From Ovis canadensis (taxonomy: Eukaryota; Chordata; Mammalia; Artiodactyla; Bovidae), in assembly GCF_042477335.2 (NCBI RefSeq), contig NC_091245.1, positions 87,892,501 through 87,956,500 of the forward strand: DNA of 64,000 nucleotides, in the 5' to 3' direction. Positions 33,843 to 45,600 of this stretch are shown one piece after another (the first letter of the stretch is position 1; each line of letters starts with the position of its first letter). The position numbers and the translations under genes were made by a program. Under the pieces are notes generated by a model. That model had not been told where the DNA came from. It searched no databases and saw only the letters and a list, made by a program, of their open reading frames with translations.

Positions 33843-33946
33843 AGTGTCTCTTAAAGTCACATTTTTGTGAACGACTTCTTCATATCTGCATACTTTTCTA
33901 TAGTACTGTTGGTCTTTTCCATATTGTCTTCTACTAGTTCTTTATA

Positions 33947-34082
33947 TGGGCTTCCCTGGAGGCTCAGATGGTGAAGACTCAGTCTGCAATGCATAGACCC
34001 AGGTTCAATCCCTTGTTTGGGAAGATCCTCTGGAGAAGGGAATAGTCACCCACTCTAGTATTCTTGCCTGGAGAATTCCATG
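33947..34082 (+). mobile_element. Bov-tA SINE, 3'-truncated
   Basis: Head 'gggcttccctggaggctcag' and body to 'cttgcctggagaattccatg', where it stops before the tail. Confidence 0.85.
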
Positions 34083-34629
34083 ATCTTGACTCAGATTCCC
34101 TAGGAAACAGGGGCTGAGACAAAGTTCCCATTCTCATGTTTTACTGGGAGTGCAATCCTATGAGACTGAGAGTGACGGGGGAATGGAAGTGAGGCGGGAA
34201 AGCAAATACAAGGTGGCATAGCATGGAGCTGCCACAGCTGCACGAGGAAACAGTGTCTCAGTTACGAGAATGCTGGGTGGAGGGAAGGTAGAAATGGGGA
34301 TGGGAAGTTTATTCATATCTCTCATTTCCTCACCCCCTATCTGTAGTCTCTCATAGTTCAACATTTGCTCACAAGGCATCATGAACTTCGGGTTGCATCA
34401 CCCAGAATAGCTGGTGGGGAAGCAAAGTTCCATGTCCCATAGCATGATGCTCAACCTGAATCCAAAAGAGGGGGGAATTACATCTTTCAGATCTGGGCAC
34501 CAACGCAACTGTGGTTCTAGTCCGGGCTTCATCCTGGTGGAGGCCAAGTTAGGCAGTGTGTTGGGGATAAGGTAACAAGGGCAGTGGCCAGACACTTCAC
34601 TGAGCAAGAAACTGAGGTCCTGCAGGAGG

Positions 34630-34765
34630 AGGTAGATCTGAACAATTTTGGAGGGAACTGGAGAAAAACAAAACAAAAATATATATATACATATATGTAC
34701 GCATACACTATAATTTTGTATATTAATGAATATGTAATTCCCTCCAGAATTGTTCGGATCTACCT
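34630..34765. repeat. 28-bp inverted repeat flanking an 80-bp AT-rich loop
   Basis: Left arm 34630-34657 (aggtagatctgaacaa...ggagggaa) and right arm 34738-34765 (ttccctccag...gatctacct) are reverse complements at 26 of 28 positions. The spacer 34658-34737 contains 'atatatatatacatatatgt'. Outside the arms the similarity ends at once. Confidence 0.9.
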
Positions 34766-35739
34766 GTAATATCCAAAAATAATAATTATCTGTATTTTAT
34801 ATTAATAACATATAATTATGTATTATATACTATTATATTAAAAGGATATTATATATTGTCCTTTTTGCTAATATTAAGTTTTAGATATACCCTCATCCCA
34901 GTTTGCTATTTTACTTTGACCATTTACGGTGATTTTTTTTTTTGTCATGTAGAAACGTTTGATTTTCATGTGACTAAATTTATCAGCGCTTTCTATTATC
35001 AACAAACAGCTTTAGCTGTTTTGTACTGTAGGATCATGAAAAGGAAGACACAAACTCTCTCATGTTTTCCTCTAACGCTTCTAGGATCTCAGTTTTCAAA
35101 GATTAAATATCTCTGATTCATCTTGATTTTATTTTGGTATATAGGCATAGAATATGGATCAAATTAATTTTTTCCAAATGGCCAATAGTTGATATAAAAG
35201 GATACCTTTACCATATATTAAATTTCCTTATTTTTGAATACCTATTATTGAATCTTTTACCTACAGAGTCTGAAGTTCAGTAGATCGAAAAAATGATTCA
35301 TGAAAGGAGAATCATGCAATTGGACAGCTAGACTTTGTCCTGCATTGTTACTCACTCTAAAAGAGGCAACAGTGGACAAACAGGCAGTTAAAACATAATT
35401 AATACTGCATTTTGTAATCCTGTGGTCAATGTTTCATCTCCTTCATTTACCAGATGTTGCTGGCTGTGGAGACATTGCCCCATCTTGACATACTGTGGCT
35501 TGAATTATAGCTTCTTCCTCTGGAGAATATCATAAAATATAAATGCAGTTTGAGCTGGCCATTTTTATCTGGCATGGTCTGTGGAATATCCTGAAAGGTG
35601 CTTAAAGTGCCAGAAGACTGGGGTGAATAGGAAAAAGCAGAAAAAAAAAATACTGAAGAAACTAGACCTCTGAAACAACCCTTGGCATATAGCATCAACG
35701 ATTCCTTGTGCGCCCCAACGCAATATTAATGTTGAGTTA

Positions 35740-35890
35740 TTTGCAGTCTATCCCTCTGGGCTAGACTATAAGTTTCTTAGGGACATATACTGGATGGAGA
35801 CTTGCCTGTGTTTAATCCCAGGGCTAAGCTTAAAGCCTGAAACACAGTAGTTGCTTAAAACATGTTTGGGGAATGAAGGAAATAAAGAGC
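35740..35890 (+). repeat. L2 3' end
   Basis: 'ggctagactataagtttctt', 'gtgtttaatcccagggctaa' and 'aacacagtagttgcttaaaa'. Confidence 0.6.
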
Positions 35891-36058
35891 AGGATAATGA
35901 ATCAATTCAAACCACCTCCTTTGAAAGCTTTATCTGACACCAACACTACTCCCTTCAACCTGACCTGGATTCCGAGGTCCCAGTATGCCCTTTCACTTAA
36001 TCATTGATTTCCTGACTTATCCACTTGTCTGTCTTCTCCATGACAGTGTGAACTCTTT

Positions 36059-36460
36059 TTTATTAATTGAAGTATAGTTGATTTACAATATTTTGTTAGT
36101 TTCAGGTATACAGCAAAGTGACTCAGATATTTATATATATATAAAATTTTGGATTATTTTATAGATTATTAAGATATTGAATATAGTTCCCTGTGCTCTG
36201 CAGTCAGTCCTTGTTGTTTATTTTATATATAGTAGTGTGTATCTGTTAAACTCAGACTCCTAATTTATCCCTCTCCTCCTTTTGTAATGGCAGGTTTGCT
36301 TTCTATGTCTTGAGTCTATTTCTATTTTGTAAATCAGTTTATTAGTACCATCTTAGATTCCACATGTAAGTGTTTTCCTATAGTATTTGCCTTCCTCTGT
36401 CTGACTTACTTCACCTAGTATGATAGTCTCTATCAACGTGGTCCATCCATGTTACTGAAG
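36059..36460 (-). mobile_element. artiodactyl L1 3' end with perfect TSD
   Basis: 'attgaagtatagttgattta', 'ttcaggtatacagcaaagtg', 'tagttccctgtgctctgcag' and 'cacctagtatgatagtctct', antisense. Flanked by the perfect duplication agtgtgaactcttt at 36045-36058 and 36461-36474. 5'-truncated. Confidence 0.93.
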
Positions 36461-36710
36461 AGTGTGAACTCTTTAGAGACATGGACTCTTCTTCAGTTTC
36501 ACATCCCTATAGCATCTAGTGAACACTCACCAAACATCTGTGCAATGGATGAATGGATTGCAGTTACAGAGGCAAATTATTAGAGAAGGCCTGCAAGTTA
36601 TTAGAGGTAGCTCGTGTCTCTGGTTTTCAGGTCCGGAGAAGAGATGTCTTCCCAGAAGAGACAATATGGTTGAGAAGAAAGAGTCTATGCTTCAGAGAAA
36701 GAAGACTTAA

Positions 36711-36870
36711 ATTCTGATTCCAACTCTGGCCACACTGCACAAGGTGCTTTTTTGTTCCGAGCTTCAGTTTCCTGCACTGTAAACTAGAAATAATTAGGAC
36801 TGAAGATAAAGTTTGGAAAGTTCCCCCATAGGGCATGGCATGCAGCAGGCCCACTATAATAGCTGGGCTA
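36711..36870 (+). repeat. MIR SINE
   Basis: 'aattctgattccaactctgg', 'cttcagtttcctgcactgta' and 'gcatgcagcaggcccacta' in MIR order. Confidence 0.6.
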
Positions 36871-37029
36871 CTGCTATTGCTATTAATATCTACTATTATT
36901 GTTACTAAGTGGTGTAAAGGAAATACAGAGGAAGCTGTTAAACTTAGTTTCAGATAGCTTTGAAGGAGAGAGTTTGGGCATAGCTCGGAGTATGGCAGAG
37001 GGGCCTCCAGTAACCATTAAAGACACCTA

Positions 37030-37175
37030 CTCTGTCAGGCACTCCGCATGTGTCATTTCATTAAATCCTTGCAACAAACCTTAACATCAGTGGTATCATC
37101 CCAACTGTCAAAGTGAGGAAACTTAATCACAGAGCATTTCCCTGAGTTTCAAAGTCACAGAGCTAATAAGTGATT
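37030..37175 (-). repeat. MIR SINE, antisense
   Basis: 'ctgtcaggcactccgcatgt', 'ttaaatccttgcaacaaacc', 'aaagtgaggaaacttaatca' and 'gtcacagagctaataagtga'. Confidence 0.7.
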
Positions 37176-38487
37176 AAACTTAATACTTATCCTATTCTTA
37201 ATAATCCAGGAGCTGAGAATGTTCTGGGAATAAAACCTAGATTAGAGAACTCAAGAACCTAGATATTGAGTTAAGCTGGGCTAAGGTCTTAAGTAAGATT
37301 ACAAGGCTACACATACTTATTTTTTCATTAACCTGAAACTTATCACCCCTACTGTTATTAAAGATGCCTTAGCATTTTTAAATAACTGAGCTTGTGCTGA
37401 ACCACATGGACTGCATTTGGTGTGGGAAGCTGGTCCTTAGAAAAAAATCTCTATGTACCTATGCCTTTAGCAGCAGAAAGTTACCAGTGGTTTTAGGAAA
37501 GCTGCCTTTTAAGGAACGGCCCTGGGCCTGGCTTATCACATGAAGAGAGAAGTTCATTGGTTTGCATTTCCCGAGCACACATCAGATGTTTGCCTTAGCA
37601 TACCACACATTCTCAAAGGGCACAGAACATGGAGACTCACCCCAGGCATGGTTGTCACATAGCATCATCTCGCTGCAGCTTCTCTGACCCCTTCTCTGGT
37701 GTATCTGCAGTATCTGACCTCATCTTGGTTATATACTGCTCTTCAGCATCAGTTCCCACGCGTCGCCTGCCATTGTTGTGCAAGCCTTCGCTCCACCAAC
37801 CAGATGGTCTTAAACGTGCTCTGACCACCCTCCGCCCAGTTCCCAATAAGTTGCAGAGTGCTTGATAGGTATTCCAAAAATATGCTCTGAACTGAGAGGT
37901 TCATTGAACAAGAGGACATGAGCAATATCTCCTCTTGGCATCAGTTTTATGTGGCATCAGTATTCAGGAGGGGTGGAGGGGGTTGTGGAGCAGGGGTAAC
38001 TTCTTTAAAACCTCTCTGTTTGTATATATATCTCCCCTACAGAGAGTCCTGCTGAAAATAAACATACCCTCCCCTGTGTGTCTCCACCACAGGCGGGTCA
38101 TAAGACATGGATAAGAACTGGCTTCTCTAGAGGAGCTTTTCCAAAGGATAGCATCTATTTACTCAGCAAATATTTGCTGAGCAAAATGGGAGGAGGAATG
38201 GCATTCCAGGAAGAGGGAACAGTTTGAACAAAGCTAAAGATGAGGGAAAGCCAGGTGTATGTATAGGGTCCAGTGAGCAGAGAAATTCAGATGATGAAAT
38301 CTGAAAGGCAGGAGGGAACTGATCAAGAAGAGCTTTGAATTCTTGGCAAGAGTTTGGGCTTATTTCAACAGGCAAGAGGGAGTCAAAGAAAGATTTTGAG
38401 CAAGAGATGGACAGAATCAAAGCAGCTCATTAGGAAAATCAATTTGACAGTAGTGGCTAAAATGAACTGAGATGAAGAATAATTATA

Positions 38488-38770
38488 TAGAGCAGTCAGC
38501 AATGATAGAGTACTTACTATGTATCCAGCACCATGCCAGCCCTTTATATACATTGTCTCATTCAATAAAAGTAATAGTGCATTTAAGATTCTGTGCCTGG
38601 CATGTGGTGTCTTCCAATCCTCATCATCACCCTGGGAGTTGAGTATTACCACCTCAATTTTACAGATGATGCTTGACCTCAAAGTAAGGATGTTAAGAAT
38701 ATTACGTTCAAGGTCAAAAACAGACATAGTGGCAGAGCCAGGATTTAGAGTCAGATCAGGTCTGATTTCA
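38488..38770 (-). repeat. MIR SINE, antisense
   Basis: 'gagtacttactatgtatcca', 'ccctttatatacattgtctc', 'attaccacctcaattttaca' and 'ggcagagccaggatttagag'. An extra block of about 55 bp (38577-38630) interrupts it. Confidence 0.7.
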
Positions 38771-38779
38771 AAGCTGACT

Positions 38780-38904
38780 TTTTTTTTTTTTTTTTTTTGA
38801 GCTACAATGCATGCAAGGATCTAGTTCCCCGACTAAGGATCAAATCCATGGCCCCTGGAGTGGAAGCAAAAGTTTTAACACTGGACCACCAGGAAAGTCT
38901 CCTG
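38780..38904 (-). mobile_element. CHR-2-type SINE, antisense, with TSD
   Basis: T-run, then 'tagttccccgactaaggatc' and 'acactggaccaccaggaaag'. Duplication aagctgact at 38771-38779 and 38905-38913. Confidence 0.85.
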
Positions 38905-41342
38905 AAGCTGACTGTTATGGGAGGGAAGTGTTAGGAAATAATTGTAAAAGTCCAAACAAGTGGTGATGAACTGGGGGAGGGGCAGAAGGTAATGGATGCA
39001 CAGCTGAATTCTGAATGCATAACAGATGCGACATGGCAACTGACAAGACGATTGGAAAGCAAGAGTAGCCAAAGAGGCCCCAAGGTTTGGAGCGCGGGTA
39101 ACCAACAGAAAGATGGCACTATAATGAAAATCAAGAAAAGAGCAAACAAAGTAAGTTAAAAGGACTTAAAATATGCTGAAATATGTTGATGGCATTATCA
39201 AGTACAGGTATCTCGCAAGGATTTGGGAAAATTACCCTATTCCTTACATGCTATTTCTCATTTATAATTTCTAATTCTTTCCTTTGAAAAAATTCTTTAT
39301 CATTTAAAATATACGTAATATAAAAGTTACACTTTAACCATTTTAAGAGTCCTTTCTTTTTTAAATTAACATAAATTGACTTCTGGTTTCTGGTCTAGCA
39401 TGCAAGTAGCTTAGAAGTCATCACTCCATCATAATACCAAGTAAAAATCTGGACAAATTGGAAAATCAACAACTCTTCTTAGATCCATCAGAGAAATGAG
39501 GTCCCAGGGCAAACTGCAGATCTCCCCAGATTGGGGAGACAGACTGACAGACACAGAGCATCACTACTTCCCAAAGCAGGAACTTCCGTGAAAGCCAGTA
39601 TTGGGGTAGAACAACCTACACTGTAATTAATTAATTGCTAGATGCTCAGGATGGACAAGTATGAGAGCTTAAAACTCCAGGAGGTCCAAGCAGGGGAGAT
39701 TCCCCACACTTCTGTGAGTTTTAGCTATAGGAACTCCACTAGGCTCTCATGAGAGCCCTCGTGATTCTGGCAGGGGAAGGGGAAAATGACCATATTGAAA
39801 TAAACTGGCAAATTCTTTCTGTTCCTCTTAACAAGGCCTGCTCTCAAGAGGAACTGCTTTATCCAACTTATTGGGCCCAACTTATTGGGGTTTTATCACA
39901 ACTTAATCAACCTGGGGGAAGGGAAATACTCGATTCCACCCACTCTAGACATTCTATTCCACCAAAGGGGAGAGAAAACTGAGAATCACATATGCAATTC
40001 ACAACCCAGGGGCACAGACTCACTAACAGCCCAAGTCCTAGTCACAGGAGTACAGAATGCTTACCCTGCCCCCCACACCTTACCCCACAACACTAAAGAC
40101 CTTTTTACCAGTGTGCCTTTTATCCAGTACATCATGGCAGGCTTTCAACCAATTTTTTTTTTTAAGTTGCAAGGCATGCTAAGAGGCAAAAAACACAGTT
40201 TGAAGGGACAGAGCATACATAAAAACCAGATTCAGATATGGCAGGAAAGTTGGAATTATCAGACCAGAAATTTAAAACAACTATGACTAATATGCTAAGT
40301 GCTCTAATGGGAAAAGTAGACAACATTCAGTAACAGATGGATAATGTAAGCAGAGAGATGGAAAGTCTAAGATAGAATCAAAAAGAAACGCTAGAGATAA
40401 AAAAAAATACAGTAACAGAAATAAAGAATGCCTTTGATGGATTTGTTAGTAGACTGGATATGGCTGAGGAAAAAAACCTCTGAGTTTGAGGATATGCCAA
40501 TAGCAGCTCTCAAACTGAAAAACAAAGAGGAAAAAAATGCTGAAAAAAATGGAACAGAATATCCAAGAACTGTGAGACAACTACAAAAGGAATAACATTT
40601 GTACAATGGGAATCCTAGAAGAAGAAAAGGAGAAAATAACAGGAAATATCTGAAGCAAATCACAGCTGAGAACTTGCCCCGAATTACTGACAGGCACCAA
40701 ACCACGGATCAGGAAGCTCAGAGTACACAGAACAGGATAGATGCCAATAAATAAATAACCCTACACCTAAATATGTTATATCCAAACTGCATAAAATTAG
40801 AAAGGAATAGAAAGTCTTGAAAGAAGCCAGAGGAAAACTCCACTACACCTATAGAGGAACGAAAATAAGAATTAATTTGACTTTTCAGAAACCATGCAAA
40901 CCAAGTGTAGACAGAGAAAAATCAACCTAGAGTTCTATACCTTGTGAACTTATCTTTCAAAAATGAAGGAAAAATAAAAGCTTTCTCAAACAAACAGAAA
41001 TTGAGGAAATCTGTTGCTGGTAGATCTGACTTGCAAGAAATGCTAATTTCTTCAGAGACAAGGAAAACTACATCAGTCAGAAACTCAGATCTCCATAGAG
41101 AAAGGAAGAACATCAAAGAAGAACTAAATGGAAGTAAAATTAAAACTTTTATTTTTCTATTCTTAATTGATCTGATAGATAACAATTTGTTCAGAGGGAG
41201 GAATTAGGAATACTTGTTATTAGAAGATACAGCACCATTTCTGCAGTGGTATAGTGTTATTTGAAAATGGACTTGGATTAGCTGTAAATGCATATTACAA
41301 ATTCTAGGGTACATTAAAAAAAGTTTTAAAAGACCTATTATT

Positions 41343-41515
41343 GGGGACCTCCCTGGTGGCCCAGTGCTAAGACTCCATGCTCCCAATGCAGGGGGCCTGG
41401 GTTAGATCTGTGGTCAGGGAACTAGCTCCCACATGCCACAACGAAAAGACTGTGCAGGCCGCAAGGATGACAGATCTCACGTGCCTCAACTGTCACCTGG
41501 TGAGCCACATAATAA
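41343..41515 (+). mobile_element. CHR-type SINE inside L1M
   Basis: 'gggacctccctggtggccca', 'ctccatgctcccaatgcagg' and 'ctagctcccacatgccacaa'. Duplication not evident. Confidence 0.82.
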
Positions 41516-41715
41516 ATACTTGTTTTAAAATATGTATAATTGGCATGCTAAGAAAAGAAAGAAAAACGGAAATATAAAAATGGAACAATTAAAACTACAA
41601 AAGCCAGAAAACAAGTAAAAGAAATAAGAACAAAAAATAAGGATAATGAGTAGAAAATAGTAACAAATATGGTAGATATTAGTCTAACGGGAAATCTATG
41701 GGAAGATAGATTTCC

Positions 41716-41986
41716 AAGGCAATGGCAACCCACTCCAGTACTCTTGCCTGGAAAATCCCATGGACAGAGGAGCCTGGTAGGCTGTAGTCCATGGGGTCAC
41801 GAAGAGTCGGACACTTACTGAGCAACTTCACTTTCACTCTTCACTTTCATGCATTGGAGAAGGAAATGGCAACCCACTCCAGTGTTCTTGCCTGGAGAAT
41901 CCCAGGGACGGCAGAGCCTGGTGGGCTGCCACCTATGGGGTCGCACAGACTCGGACACGACTAAAACAGTGCAGCAGCAGCAGCAT
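41716..41986 (+). mobile_element. BOV-A2 dimeric SINE inside L1M
   Basis: 'aatggcaacccactccagta' repeated in two monomers, linker 'ttcactttcactcttcactt' and a (CAG)n end. Confidence 0.9.
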
Positions 41987-42179
41987 ATCCATAATCACTT
42001 TAAATTGTTAATAATCTACCAAGTAAAAGATACAGGTTGTCAGAGTGGATAAAAAACCAAGACCCAATTACATGTGGTCTATAACAAACACTTTAGATAT
42101 ATAGGTTCTATATAAATATGATTAAAACTAAAGGGATGGGGAAAGATATACTCTGCTAACAATAATTAACAGAGTAGGA

Positions 42180-43990
42180 GGGGCTTCTTTCACTCAGCAT
42201 AATGCCTCAGAGATTCATCAAGATTGTTTCCTATATCAATAGTTTCTTTCTTTTTAATGCATTGGATGAACTATAGTTTTTTTTTTAATCCATTTACTTA
42301 CTGAAAAACATTTAGATTGTTTCAGTTTGGGCAATTGTGAATAAGGGTTCTATAAATATTCCTGTACAGGTTTTCATAGGAACATAAATTTTCATTTCTT
42401 TAGGGTAACCACCTATGAGTGCAATTGCTGGTTCATATGGTAATCTGTGTTTCATTTAAAAAGAATTTGTCCAGTTGTCTTCCAGTGCGGCTGCATCATT
42501 TTGCATTCATACCAACAATGTGTTGGAACAACATTCCACTGTATGAGAGCACCCATACAATGGACTTGGTATTGTCAGCAAGCACTTGGTATTGTCAGTA
42601 TCCGTGTTTTTATTTTAGCCATTCTAACATGTGTTGTGCAATTTCATGGAGGTTTTAATATGCATTTTCCTAATGATTAATGATGTTGAACATCATCTCA
42701 TGTGTTTATTTGCTTTATTTATCCTCTTTAGCAAAATGTTTAAGTCTTTTACTCATTTTATTGGATCATTTGCCTTCTTATTGTCAAGTAAGAAACATTT
42801 GAGAATTCTTTAGATATTTTACACATCTATTGTTGGACATACAATTTGCAAATATTTTCTCCTAGTCTGTAACTTGTCTTTTCATTTTCCTTAATTGCTT
42901 CTTTTATAGCAAAAGTTTTTAACTTTGATGAGGTCCACTGTATCCATATTTTCTTTTTGGACCATGCTTTTCTTGTCAAGTCTTAGAGCTCTTTGCCTAA
43001 CTTCAGGCCATGAAGATTTTCTTCTGTTTTTTATCTGAAAGTTTTGTAGTTTACATTTAAGTTCATGATCCATTCTGAGTTAATTTTTATATAAGGTGTG
43101 AAGTCTGCTTTTCCTCATATGGATATCCAACTGCTACAACACAGTTTGTTGAAAAAAAGCTATCCTTTCTGCAATGAATTGTCTTTACACCTTTGTAAAA
43201 TATCCATTGACCGTATGTATGTGTTTACTTCCTAAAGTCTCTATTCTGTTTCACTGATCTATGGGTCTCTTCTGTTGCCAATATCACAGTGTTTTGAATA
43301 CTGTAGCTATGAAGTAAGTCTCAAAATCAGGCCAAATTTGTATTTCTTTCAAAATTGTTTTAGCTATTCTGATTCTTTTGCTGTTCTGTATAAGTTTTAG
43401 AATCAGATTGTGTATCTATCTACCAAAAATCCTCTGAAGTTTTGATTAGAATTTAGTTAAATCTACTTATCAATTTGGAGAGAATTAAATCTATATAGTG
43501 AGTCTTCTAATCCCTGAATACGGTATGTTGCTCCACTATTTAACTCTTGCTCTATTTCTTTCATCAGTGGTTTATCGTTTTGGGCACATAGATCTTATAT
43601 ATGTCTTAAGAGATTTATATGAAAATATTTCATCTTACTTAAGCTATTGTAAATGGTATTGGTTTTAACATTTTTTATTTCCAAATTTTACTTCTAGTAT
43701 ATAGAAATATGACTGATTTTTATGTATTGACCTTGCTTTCTACAATCTTGTTAAACTCACTTATTAGTTCTAGGTGATCTTTGTGTGTGTGTATGCAAAT
43801 TCTTTGCGAATAGGGACAGTTATATTTCTTCCTTTGCAATTCACATTCCTTTCATATCCTTTCTAAAATCATACCCGGATTTTTAATTCTGTCAAATGCT
43901 TTGTGTGCATCAGCTGCTATCATCATGCTGCTTCTTCGCTTTGGGTAGTAGGATGGGCTGGTTAATCGAACATTTAATGGGGCAGCATAA
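42180..43990 (-). mobile_element. L1M 3' half, antisense
   Basis: 'cttctttcactcagcataat', 'tgagtgcaattgctggttca', 'tcataccaacaatgtgttgg', 'gtcttttactcattttattg', 'ttgttggacatacaatttgc', 'aaagttttgtagtttacatt', 'gttgccaatatcacagtgtt' and 'ctcacttattagttctaggt'. Antisense L1 3' UTR and ORF2 text, all frames broken. It faces the sense L1M copy just upstream. Confidence 0.75.
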
Positions 43991-44640
43991 CCTGATTGAG
44001 AAATTAGTTATATCTGGTTTTCTTGGTTGTGGACTCTTTAGAAAAGAATGTGAAGTATTTTTCCCACATCCTCCCAGGACGACAGCTGGGACTTCCAGTC
44101 CTGGAGGTCACAGAGGATTAGGGCTAGTTTTCCAACTGGGAAATGGGAGTAGCCTTACCTGTGGGGGGCACTGATTTCTGGTGCCTGAGAAGAGGGTGGG
44201 GGATCATGAGCACGGCAGAAGTTGAGATCCAGCCGGAACACACACAGCCTCCAGCCTCTCAAGATGGGAAAAGCTGATATGAAGATGGCCATGATGGGAG
44301 GCAGGAAGAAAGACCCCTAAGTGGTCAGCTGTTGGGAGAGGACTCTGTGAGTGGGCGGCCCAGCAGTCGGACTGGAGAAGCAGTGCCCACAGACAGAAAG
44401 CATCAGCATTCAACACCAGGTTCAAGGAACAGAGTCACCAAGGCTGTCTCCACTGAACGAGGACCAGCTTCCCCAGTCCTACAAGATCAGGCTCTTGGTG
44501 TGCTTGTTTGGGGATTTTTTTTTTTTAACCCAGTGAGCCAACAGATGGCTATCACCCTAATATGATACTAAAATTCTCACCAACTGTAATGGTGCTGGGG
44601 ACCTGATTAAATAAACTTGGAAAAATAAAGAATATTGGCC
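43990..44640. other. unassigned block ending in two AATAAA hexamers
   Basis: No repeat or gene recognised. On + it contains an 18-codon ATG frame (MGKADMKMAMMGGRKKDP, stop) near 44263 and ends with AATAAA at 44610-44615 and 44624-44629. It could be a retrocopy or the 3' end of a non-coding transcript, but nothing in the sequence proves either. Confidence 0.3.
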
Positions 44641-44705
44641 TTTCTTTCCTATCCAGTCACATGGGGCTATTCATTCTTTGCTTACATGCAACATCATGAG
44701 GAACA

Positions 44706-44910
44706 CTTGCTGTTAAGTCATTCATGTCCAACTTTTTGTGACCCCATGGACTGTAGCCTGCCAGGCTCTTCTGTCCATGAGATTTCCCAGGCAAGAATAC
44801 TGGAGTGGGTTGCCACTTCATTCCTTAGGATATCTTTCTGATCCGGGGATCGAACCTGCCTCTCCTGCTTGGCAGGTGGATTCTTTACTGTTGAGCCACC
44901 TTGGAAGCCC
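44706..44910 (-). mobile_element. Bov-tA SINE, antisense
   Basis: 'ttaagtcattcatgtccaac', 'ccatggactgtagcctgcca', 'gatccggggatcgaacctgc' and 'gttgagccaccttggaagcc'. Confidence 0.9.
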
Positions 44911-45289
44911 AAGTGGCTAAATTTTTGTTTTCATCCTTGCTAAGAGGTGGCAAGCTTGCTGGGTCAGTCAGCTCATGGATTAAGCTCCTTGGACTAAGGG
45001 ACCTGTACTGGACCAAGACAGATAAGGGTGAGGGAACCTGGTTCTAGTCCTCACTGTATCACTAATGCATTTTACAGCTCCCAAACAAGTTTCTTCAACC
45101 TCTCTGTGCCTCCGTGTTCTGGTCTATACAATTCTCAGAACCAACACACGTTTGCCTCTTGGGAGCCCTCAGCCTGCAGCAAGGGGGGACAAACACACTG
45201 GTAAGCTAGATGACACATGCATGGAAGCTGGGAACATCTCAGTACTCTCCCATGTGCTCCAGTCCAGACTGTGGGCCATGTTCCAGAAC

Positions 45290-45600
45290 ATACTCTGAAG
45301 TTTCGCACTCCTATATGTTGGCTCGTGCTGTTCCTTCCATCCAGAATGAATGCCCCTTATTTCTGCCTTTTGAAATCCTACTCAGTCTTTGAGATTCAAC
45401 AAAAACAACTCTCCTCCACAAGTCTGCATCCACTCCTTATGCAGAAAACCATTTTTCTCCTCCTGCAGGTATCATGTGCCTTTGGCTGTAGTCACGGGGA
45501 ACAATTTACAAGCTCCCTGAAGGCAGAGGCTGAACCTCATTCATCTCTACATCCCCTACAGGACCCAGCCTAGGATTCTGCAAGTTATGGTGAAGCCAAA
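45290..45600 (+). repeat. L2 3' end
   Basis: 'tcgtgctgttccttccatcc', 'ttgaaatcctactcagtctt', 'aatttacaagctccctgaag' and 'catctctacatcccctacag'. Fits L2 order over 300 bp. Confidence 0.65.

Larger units (their letters stand above)
38160..39170. repeat. ancient medium-reiterated repeat interrupted by MIR and CHR-2
   Basis: Left part (38160-38480): 'atggcattccaggaagaggg', 'aagaagagctttgaattctt', 'gattttgagcaagagatgga'. Right part (38935-39170): 'taattgtaaaagtccaaaca' and 'ggccccaaggtttggag'. Both belong to one common mammalian element, but I cannot name the family. Confidence 0.45.
39370..42170 (+). mobile_element. L1M-type LINE, 5'/ORF1-region copy, interrupted twice
   Basis: Long decayed L1M copy: 'aaaaatctggacaaattgga', 'ttggaattatcagaccagaa', 'aaagaaacgctagagataaa', 'acagctgagaacttgcccc', 'ctagagttctataccttgtg', 'gtagatctgacttgcaagaa' and 'gataaaaaaccaagaccca'. 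Interrupted by a CHR-2 (41343-41515) and a BOV-A2 (41716-41986). No intact frame. Confidence 0.75.

Noticed and set aside
37629..37865. 78-codon ATG frame in apparently unique sequence
   Set aside because: Length expected by chance; no recognised similarity, splice sites or poly(A) signal.
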